From an uncultured Porphyromonas sp. (GTDB taxonomy: Bacteria; Bacteroidota; Bacteroidia; Bacteroidales; Porphyromonadaceae): a stretch of DNA of 18,615 nt. Every line of letters starts with the position of its first letter. The first letter of the stretch is position 1. The translations under genes and the position numbers were made by a program. Shown piece after piece: positions 12,572-18,615 of this stretch. The stretch lies in contig NZ_CABUAN010000042.1 in NCBI RefSeq assembly GCF_902489635.1, forward strand, positions 1-18,615. Direction: 5' to 3'. Under the pieces are notes generated by a model that searched no databases, had not been told where the DNA came from, and saw only the letters and a list, made by a program, of their open reading frames with translations.

Positions 12572-15409
12572 ATGAAAAGAAGTCCCCTCAATGACATCAT
12601 AATCCGTGGTTGCCGCGTCAACAACCTCAAAGGTATAGACCTCGACATACCGCGTGGGGAGCTGGTCGTCATCACGGGTGTGAGCGGATCGGGCAAGAGT
12701 TCGCTCGCCTTCGACACGCTCTACGCTGAGGGGCAGCGTCGCTATGTGGATAGTCTGTCGTCGTACGCACGGCAGTTTCTCATGCGTATGAAGAAGCCTG
12801 AGTGCGACCAGATCAAGAACCTCCCGCCAGCCGTGGCTATCGAGCAGCGGGTGATCAGTCGCAATCCACGCTCTACCGTCGGCACCTCTTCAGAGATCGA
12901 TGACTACCTGCGTGTCTTGATGGCGCGTGTGGGCAAGCTCTACTCGCCTATCAGTGGCGAGCTGGTCAAGCGGCACACCGCTGCCGACGTCGTCGAGGTG
13001 GCACACCAAATACCGACCGATAGCAAGCTTTACATCCTAGCAGATCTCTATCCGCCTGAGGGGCGGCGTCTCATCGAGCATCTGATGCTCCTCCAGGGGC
13101 AGGGGTACAACCGTGTCCTCATCGACGACACCATCTATCGTATCGAAGATGTGAGCAATAAAGAGCTACGCGAGGCGAAGCAAGTGCAGCTGATCGTAGA
13201 TCGTCTGACCGTCCGCACGGGCGACGACAGCTACGAGTCGCGCCTCGGGGACTCTATCGAGATAGCGCTCTACGAGGGGCGGGAGACCTGTGCCCTGCGC
13301 TGGCAAGATAGTGAGGGAGCGTGGAGCAGCGAGGGCCGGCGCAACTTTAGCGCACGCTTTGAGGCAGATGGACGAACCTTTACAGAGCCTACGCCAGACC
13401 TTTTCAACTTCAACAGTCCCGCGGGTGCCTGCACCGTCTGCGGAGGCTTTGGCTCGATCCTTGGCATTGACCCTGAGCGGGTGATCCCCGACGACAGCCT
13501 CTCGCTCTACGAGGGGTGCGTGGATTGCTGGCGTGGGGCTAAGTCTTCCGAGTGGGCGAAAGCTTTCATGCACGAGGCGAAGCGCTTTGACTTCCCCATC
13601 CACACACCCTACGCTGAGCTAACGCAAGAGCAGCGTGACCTGCTTTGGCATGGACACGAAGGCGGAGGCTGGGGCAAAGGAACGCTCTACGGCATCGACG
13701 ACTACTTCGCCATGCTCCAGAAAGACATTTACAAGATCCAGAACCGTGTGCGACTGGCGCACTATCGGGGCAAAAGCGAGTGCTACGCTTGCCACGGCGG
13801 TAGACTCAAGGAGGATGCCCTGCTCTTTACCTATATGGGTAAGAACTTTCACCAGATCGGGCAAATGTCGATCCGGGAGGCATTGACCTTCTTTGCCCAA
13901 GAGCTAGAGAATCCCGAGGAAGCTAAGATAGCGGAGCGTCCGCTCAAGGAGATCCGCAACCGACTCCGCACGCTAGACGGTGTGGGGCTCGGTTACCTGA
14001 CCCTAGACAGACGGTCGAACACCCTCTCGGGCGGTGAGAGCCAGCGCATCAACCTAGCGACACGTCTGGGCAACAGCCTCGTCGGCTCGATGTACATACT
14101 GGATGAGCCGAGCATCGGACTGCACGACCGAGACACCGATCGGCTGATCTCGGTCATCAAGGAGCTACGTGACCAGGGCAACACGGTCATCGTCGTGGAG
14201 CATGACGAGCTAACGATACGTGCGGCCGACTACCTCATTGATATGGGACTTGATGCGGGTCGCCTCGGAGGCGAGGTGATCTACCACGGCAAACCGAGTG
14301 ACATAACGTCCAAGACGCCGGGCTATACGGCGGCTTATCTGACGGGGCGCGAGGAGATACCTGTACCCAAGCATCGTCGTCCAGTGCAGCGCAAACTGAC
14401 GATGCACCGGGTGCATAAGAACAATCTGAAGGGCTTCGATGTGGACATCCCGCTCTTTAACATGACGGTGGTCACGGGCGTGAGCGGTTCGGGCAAGAGT
14501 ACCCTCATCTCCGACCTACTCGTGGAGGAGCTACAGCGCATCATCAATGCACGTCCTCGAGAGACGCAGAGCCGTATGCTGACGGGAGACGTTGACCTTG
14601 TGGAGCAGGTCCTTTACGTGGACCAAAACAGCGTGGGGCGCAGCACACGCTCCAACCCGGTCACCTATATAGATGCCTTTACGCCGATCCGCGAACTGTA
14701 CGCTGACCAACCTTTGGCAAAGCAAATGGGCTACAAACCTTACTTCTTCTCCTTTAATAAGGAGGGCGGACGCTGCGAAGTGTGCAAGGGCGATGGCGTC
14801 GTCGAGGTGCCGATGCAGTTTATGACGGACATCACGCTGGTCTGCGATGCGTGCGAGGGAAAACGCTTTCAGAAGAATATCCTCGAGGTTACTTACCACG
14901 GGGTCAACATTTACGACCTGCTGGAGATGACGGTGGACCAAGCGATTGAGTTCTTTACCAAGTATCCAGCCGATCAAACCACTTCGATCATCCGTCTCCT
15001 CGAGGGGTTGCAGCGTGTCGGCCTAGGCTACCTGCAGCTAGGGCAAAACAGTTCGACGCTCTCGGGCGGTGAGAACCAGCGCCTCAAGCTCGCTTACTAC
15101 CTCGGTCGTGACCACGAGCCGCACACGCTCTTCGTCTTCGATGAGCCGACCACGGGACTACACTTTCACGACATATCTACGCTCCTCGCCGCCTTCCATG
15201 ACTTGATCGACCAGGGGCACTCGGTGCTGATCATCGAGCACAACATGGAGGTGATCAAGAGCGCCGACTACATTATCGACCTAGGACCCGACGGGGGCGA
15301 CAAGGGTGGACAGCTCGTGGTGGCTGGCACGCCCGAGGAGGTCGCCGCCTGCCCCGACTCGGTCACGGGTCACTACCTCAAGGAGAAGCTCAAACCCCGC
15401 AAAGCGTAA
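12572..15409 (+). CDS. uvrA: UvrA-family excinuclease ATPase (UvrA2-like paralogue)
   Basis: A 945-residue double ABC ATPase of the UvrA family, which finds bulky DNA lesions and loads UvrB in nucleotide excision repair. Walker A motifs are near residues 36-44 (GVSGSGKSS) and 636-644; ABC signatures LSGGESQRI and LSGGENQRL are at 485 and 830. The NPRSTVGTSSEIDDYLRVL signature and a UvrB-binding-like region (about 130-250) are present. The C-terminal zinc module is intact (Cys735, 738, 758, 761). The first zinc module is not: the pair normally before LFSFN is absent, leaving Cys287/Cys290 and an extra pair at Cys316/Cys319. This suggests a paralogue beside a canonical UvrA elsewhere in the genome, so its role may be accessory damage tolerance. 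It heads an operon with the MerR-type gene 6 bp downstream. Confidence 0.9.
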   Translation: MKRSPLNDIIIRGCRVNNLKGIDLDIPRGELVVITGVSGSGKSSLAFDTLYAEGQRRYVDSLSSYARQFLMRMKKPECDQIKNLPPAVAIEQRVISRNPRSTVGTSSEIDDYLRVLMARVGKLYSPISGELVKRHTAADVVEVAHQIPTDSKLYILADLYPPEGRRLIEHLMLLQGQGYNRVLIDDTIYRIEDVSNKELREAKQVQLIVDRLTVRTGDDSYESRLGDSIEIALYEGRETCALRWQDSEGAWSSEGRRNFSARFEADGRTFTEPTPDLFNFNSPAGACTVCGGFGSILGIDPERVIPDDSLSLYEGCVDCWRGAKSSEWAKAFMHEAKRFDFPIHTPYAELTQEQRDLLWHGHEGGGWGKGTLYGIDDYFAMLQKDIYKIQNRVRLAHYRGKSECYACHGGRLKEDALLFTYMGKNFHQIGQMSIREALTFFAQELENPEEAKIAERPLKEIRNRLRTLDGVGLGYLTLDRRSNTLSGGESQRINLATRLGNSLVGSMYILDEPSIGLHDRDTDRLISVIKELRDQGNTVIVVEHDELTIRAADYLIDMGLDAGRLGGEVIYHGKPSDITSKTPGYTAAYLTGREEIPVPKHRRPVQRKLTMHRVHKNNLKGFDVDIPLFNMTVVTGVSGSGKSTLISDLLVEELQRIINARPRETQSRMLTGDVDLVEQVLYVDQNSVGRSTRSNPVTYIDAFTPIRELYADQPLAKQMGYKPYFFSFNKEGGRCEVCKGDGVVEVPMQFMTDITLVCDACEGKRFQKNILEVTYHGVNIYDLLEMTVDQAIEFFTKYPADQTTSIIRLLEGLQRVGLGYLQLGQNSSTLSGGENQRLKLAYYLGRDHEPHTLFVFDEPTTGLHFHDISTLLAAFHDLIDQGHSVLIIEHNMEVIKSADYIIDLGPDGGDKGGQLVVAGTPEEVAACPDSVTGHYLKEKLKPRKA

Positions 15410-15415
15410 GACCCT

Positions 15416-15799
15416 ATGGACAGCAAAAAGCTCTACTACTCTCACCGAGAGGTGGCCGACATGCTTGAGGAGGCGCAGTCGACGGTGCGCTACTGGGTTA
15501 ACACCTTTGCCGTGCAGGTACGTCGCAGTAGCACGGGACGACTCAAGTATTCGCAAGATAATTTGCGCGAATTGCAGCTGATCCGTCACCTGCTACGAGA
15601 GTCCGACCTAACGATCGACGGTGCCAAGGCGACTCTCCGACACAACCCCCAAGAGGCGGAGCAACGTGCCGAGGCGATCGCCCAGCTCAAAGCAGTGCGC
15701 GACGAACTTATCGAGCTGCGCCAGCTCATCGAGCAGATCGAGCGCTACACCTCCGCCAGCGAAGTGCGTGACCGCCTCCGCCAAGAGGGACTCCTCTAG
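15416..15799 (+). CDS. MerR-family transcriptional regulator
   Basis: A 127-residue protein with an N-terminal winged helix-turn-helix of MerR type: YYSHREVADMLEEAQSTVRYW (about 7-27), then the wing VRRSSTGRLKYSQDNLRELQ and the recognition of a third helix region ending near 75. The C-terminal part (about 80-112) is a Leu/Ile/Glu-rich helix likely to form the dimer coiled coil. No cysteine or metal-binding site is present after the HTH, so the effector is not a thiol-bound metal. It is encoded 6 bp after uvrA with no promoter of its own, so it is co-transcribed. It may control this repair unit or an unrelated regulon; nothing in the sequence decides this. Confidence 0.85.
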   Translation: MDSKKLYYSHREVADMLEEAQSTVRYWVNTFAVQVRRSSTGRLKYSQDNLRELQLIRHLLRESDLTIDGAKATLRHNPQEAEQRAEAIAQLKAVRDELIELRQLIEQIERYTSASEVRDRLRQEGLL

Positions 15800-15818
15800 T
15801 TCCTTTTCTAGCTTTCCT

Positions 15819-15833
15819 CCCCTACTTTAGGGG
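15819..15833 (+). terminator. Short hairpin after MerR gene, possible terminator
   Basis: CCCCTA (15819-15824) pairs perfectly with TAGGGG (15828-15833) around a 3-base loop, 20 bp after the MerR stop. A run of eight T occurs only 22 bp later at 15856-15863, so intrinsic termination is possible but not textbook. Confidence 0.4.
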
Positions 15834-15865
15834 GTTGCCGAGACGAGGCGTATGCTTTTTTTTGG

Positions 15866-15873
15866 TACTTTTG
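15866..15873 (+). promoter_or_regulatory. Promoter -7 box of mutS
   Basis: TACTTTTG matches TAnnTTTG, directly after an eight-T run and 32 bp before the GTG start of mutS. It is the same variant as the box in front of the calcium ATPase gene. A clear -33 element is not seen. Confidence 0.5.
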
Positions 15874-15905
15874 GGGCTATAACGACCTAATAGACTATTT
15901 ATCCC

Positions 15906-18530
15906 GTGGCTAAGAAAGAGATCGCCGAGACCCCGATGATGCGGCAATACTTGCAGTTCAAGAAGAAGCATCCCGATGCTATCTTGCTCTTTCGTGTGGG
16001 CGACTTCTACGAGACCTTTTCCGACGATGCCATCGAGGCGTCCAAGATCCTCGGCATCACGCTAACCAAGCGTGCCAATGGAGCCGCGCAGCATGTCGAG
16101 CTGGCCGGCTTTCCCCACCATGCGCTCGATACTTACCTGCCTAAGCTGGTGCGGGCGGGCAAGCGAGTGGCTATCTGCGATCAGCTCGAAGACCCAAAGC
16201 TGACCAATAAGTTGGTCAAGCGGGGCATCACCGAGATCGTCACCCCCGGCGTGGTCACCACGGACAATGTCCTCCAGAGCAAGCAAAACAACTTCCTCGC
16301 AGCCGTCTACCCCGAAGCTAAAGGGGAGAACCGCTACGGCCTAGCACTGCTCGACCTCTCGACGGGAGAGTTTTACGCCAGCGAATGCACCGATCAGGTA
16401 CTCGCCAAGCTCATCTCCGGCTACAACCCCAAGGAGATCCTCATCGAGCGCAAGCATCGTGACCGTCTGCAACGCCTTCTCCAGCCCGAGGGGCATCTCT
16501 CGGACTACGACGACTGGATCTTCTCCGAGAGCAACAACCGAGAGCGTCTCCTGCAGCACTTCGGCACGCTCTCGCTCAAGGGCTTCGGCATCGACACCCT
16601 CCCGCTAGCGATCACCGCGGCGGGTGCCGTGCTGCACTATCTCGACATGACGAAGCACACCGAGATCGGCCACATCACCCGCATCGTACGCATTGACGAG
16701 CAGCGACATGTGCGCATCGACGGCTTTACGGCTCACAGCCTGGAGCTCACCACCCCGATGAATGCGGGTGGCATCACGCTCCGACAGATCCTCGATCAAA
16801 CGGTCACCCCGATGGGTGCTCGCCTGCTGGATCAGTGGATAGCCTTCCCGCTAAAAGAGCTCCAAGCGATCCAACAGCGTCAGAGCATTGTCGCAAACCT
16901 TGTGGACAATCCGCAGCTGCGCACCCAGCTCACCGACCAGATGAAGGAGATAGGTGACCTGCAGCGACTCGTGGGGCGTGTCGCCATGGGACGCATCACC
17001 CCGCGCGAAGTGGTCCGCCTCGGACTCTCCATCGCTCTCATCGCCCCCATACGGCAGCTCGCTCTAGACGAAGGCGAGGAGACCCTCACGGCACTCTGCT
17101 CGCTACTCGATCCCTGCACGCAGTTGTGCCAGCAAATCACTTTCCAGCTCAACCCCGAGGCGCCGCAGCAGATCGGCAAGGGAGAGACCATCGCTGAGGG
17201 CTTTTGCGAAGAGCTAGACCAGCTGCGACGTCTGCTTAAGTCCGGCAAGCAATACCTCGACGACCTCCTCGCTCGTGAGACGGAGCACACCGGCATCGCC
17301 AGTCTCAAGATAGGCTTCAACAATGTCTTCGGCTACTACCTTGAGGTGCGCAACACCTACAAGGAGCAAGTGCCCGAAGAGTGGATTCGCAAGCAAACGC
17401 TCGTCAGTGCCGAGCGATACATTACCCAAGAACTAAAGGAATACGAAGAGAAGATCCTCGGCGCCGAAGATCGTATCCTAGCTCTAGAGCAGGAGCTCTT
17501 TGCGAAGCTCATCGGGACGCTTCAGCAGTTTGCCAACCAACTCCTACAAAATGCTCAGATCTTAGCGCAGCTCGATGTCCTAGCCTCGCTAGCCGCTGTT
17601 GCCGAGGCGTATGACTACTGTCGCCCCACGCTCAACGAGGGCTACGACCTGGAGATCGTTGACGGTCGCCACCCAGTCATCGAGCGAACCCTCCCAGCGG
17701 GGCAACCTTACATCCCCAACGATGTGCGGCTCTCTCCCATCGACTGCCAGATCATGATCATCACCGGACCCAACATGAGCGGTAAGAGTGCCCTCCTCCG
17801 CCAGACGGCGCTCATCGTGATCATGGCGCAGATGGGAAGCTTCGTACCCGCTACCTCAGCCACCATCGGCATCGTCGACTCGGTCTACACCCGTGTGGGT
17901 GCCTCGGACAATATCGCCGTGGGCGAGTCCACCTTTATGGTTGAGATGCAAGAGGCTGCCAGCATCCTCAACAACTTGACCCCTCGTAGCTTGATCCTCT
18001 TTGACGAGCTGGGGCGTGGCACCAGTACCTTCGACGGGGTCTCCATAGCGTGGGCCATCGTCGAGTACCTGCACAGCACGACGCAGGGACGCGCCAAGAC
18101 GCTCTTCGCCACGCACTACCACGAGCTCAACGAGCTGGCCGACCACCTCGAGCGGGTGCAGTGCTACAACGTCTCGGCACGCGAGATCGACGGTGAGATG
18201 CTCTTCCTCCGCAAGCTGGTCCCAGGCGGCTCAGCGCACAGCTTCGGTATCCAGGTAGCGAAGTTGGCCGGTATGCCCACCTGGATCGTGGCGCGTGCTG
18301 GCGAAGTGCTCCAGCACCTAGAGGCTTACCGCACCGAGAGCGACCAAGCCCCCGACTCAGCCACCCCCAGCACCTCTCAGAGCGGAGGCATGCAAATGTC
18401 TATCTTCCAGCTAGACGACCCAGTCCTCACGGCAGTCCGCACCAAGATCAACGAGCTAGACATCGACAACCTCACGCCCCTGGACGCCCTCAAGCAGCTC
18501 GACGCCCTCAAGCAGATGCTCAACAACTGA
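15906..18530 (+). CDS. mutS: DNA mismatch repair protein MutS
   Basis: An 874-residue MutS that recognises base mismatches and small loops and starts repair with MutL. The N-terminal domain has GDFYETF with the mismatch-reading Phe34-Tyr-Glu36. The core lever and clamp domains follow; the ATPase domain has Walker A GPNMSGKS at 621-628, Walker B with Asp700-Glu701 in LILFDELGRGTSTFDG, and FATHYHEL. The C-terminal tail keeps the DPLDALKQL-like tetramer/dimer region (NLTPLDALKQLDALKQML). The length matches the usual MutS1. The start is GTG at 15906, encoding MAKKEIAETPMMRQY, the normal N-terminus. It has its own likely promoter, 106 bp after the MerR gene, so uvrA and mutS are neighbours but probably separate transcription units. 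Confidence 0.97.
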   Translation: MAKKEIAETPMMRQYLQFKKKHPDAILLFRVGDFYETFSDDAIEASKILGITLTKRANGAAQHVELAGFPHHALDTYLPKLVRAGKRVAICDQLEDPKLTNKLVKRGITEIVTPGVVTTDNVLQSKQNNFLAAVYPEAKGENRYGLALLDLSTGEFYASECTDQVLAKLISGYNPKEILIERKHRDRLQRLLQPEGHLSDYDDWIFSESNNRERLLQHFGTLSLKGFGIDTLPLAITAAGAVLHYLDMTKHTEIGHITRIVRIDEQRHVRIDGFTAHSLELTTPMNAGGITLRQILDQTVTPMGARLLDQWIAFPLKELQAIQQRQSIVANLVDNPQLRTQLTDQMKEIGDLQRLVGRVAMGRITPREVVRLGLSIALIAPIRQLALDEGEETLTALCSLLDPCTQLCQQITFQLNPEAPQQIGKGETIAEGFCEELDQLRRLLKSGKQYLDDLLARETEHTGIASLKIGFNNVFGYYLEVRNTYKEQVPEEWIRKQTLVSAERYITQELKEYEEKILGAEDRILALEQELFAKLIGTLQQFANQLLQNAQILAQLDVLASLAAVAEAYDYCRPTLNEGYDLEIVDGRHPVIERTLPAGQPYIPNDVRLSPIDCQIMIITGPNMSGKSALLRQTALIVIMAQMGSFVPATSATIGIVDSVYTRVGASDNIAVGESTFMVEMQEAASILNNLTPRSLILFDELGRGTSTFDGVSIAWAIVEYLHSTTQGRAKTLFATHYHELNELADHLERVQCYNVSAREIDGEMLFLRKLVPGGSAHSFGIQVAKLAGMPTWIVARAGEVLQHLEAYRTESDQAPDSATPSTSQSGGMQMSIFQLDDPVLTAVRTKINELDIDNLTPLDALKQLDALKQMLNN

Positions 18531-18561
18531 CGCATAGCAGCCCTCATACAAATAACCCTGT

Positions 18562-18615
18562 GAGACTGTTGCAAAAGTCAACAGTCTCACAATCTTGCTT
18601 GCAAGATTGTCCTGA
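18562..18615. mobile_element. MITE/IS left end, cut by window edge
   Basis: 18562-18611 is identical over 50 bp to 7211-7260, the left end of the MITE-like element, including both 10-bp hairpins. It starts 31 bp after the mutS stop. After 50 bp the sequence differs (CTGA instead of TAGA), so this copy may be a full insertion sequence, a divergent MITE or a solo double hairpin. If transcribed it could also serve as a 3' hairpin for mutS. Confidence 0.75.

Noticed and set aside
18562..18611. Intrinsic terminator of mutS
   Set aside because: The double hairpin has no T-run and is an exact copy of a mobile-element end at 7211, so it is best called a repeat, although it may still affect the mRNA end.

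Overview
The window looks like chromosome from a member of the Bacteroidota, most likely a Porphyromonas-like species. The reasons are the proteins (an EpsG-type polymerase, a long-form urocanate hydratase, a degenerate-finger UvrA), the TAnnTTTG-type -7 promoter boxes in front of most transcription units, and the near absence of Shine-Dalgarno sequences. The genus is inferred from memory of protein families and was not checked by a search. Almost all coding is on the + strand.

Region 1 (1-422) is non-coding and built from three kinds of repeat: an array of units of about 22 bp with a palindromic CCACGTGG core, a 9-bp imperfect tandem repeat, and a 7-bp tandem repeat that runs into a promoter box. 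Region 2 (423-6251) is a tightly packed surface-polysaccharide operon: a GT2 glycosyltransferase, an EpsG/Wzy-like membrane polymerase, a GT4 glycosyltransferase, two more GT2 enzymes and a small PglC-like initiating sugar-phosphate transferase. Several of these genes overlap at start/stop. Together they could load the first sugar onto undecaprenyl phosphate, extend the repeat unit and polymerise it. No flippase or chain-length regulator is in view.

Region 3 (6252-7646) carries an ECF-like sigma factor with its own promoter and a 10-bp direct repeat. Next is a very small gene whose 3' end has been rewritten by a 175-bp MITE-like element with 12-bp inverted ends and a 6-bp target duplication, then a terminator. 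Region 4 (7647-9707) is a stand-alone urocanate hydratase gene (histidine breakdown) with its own promoter and a strong terminator.

Region 5 (9713-12426) is a P2B-type calcium-transporting ATPase gene. Its stop codon lies in one arm of a 33-bp perfect inverted repeat made of the same 7-bp units seen at 322-370. The other arm leads into the promoter of uvrA. Region 6 (12572-18530) is a DNA-repair block: a UvrA paralogue with a rearranged first zinc module, a small MerR-type regulator 6 bp downstream, and mutS. A second copy of the first 50 bp of the MITE begins 31 bp after mutS and runs to the window edge.

The genes themselves belong to known families. The most unusual content is the repeat DNA: the ~22-bp palindromic array, the 7-bp-repeat promoter cassettes found at two loci, and the small MITE family that altered a gene's C-terminus.
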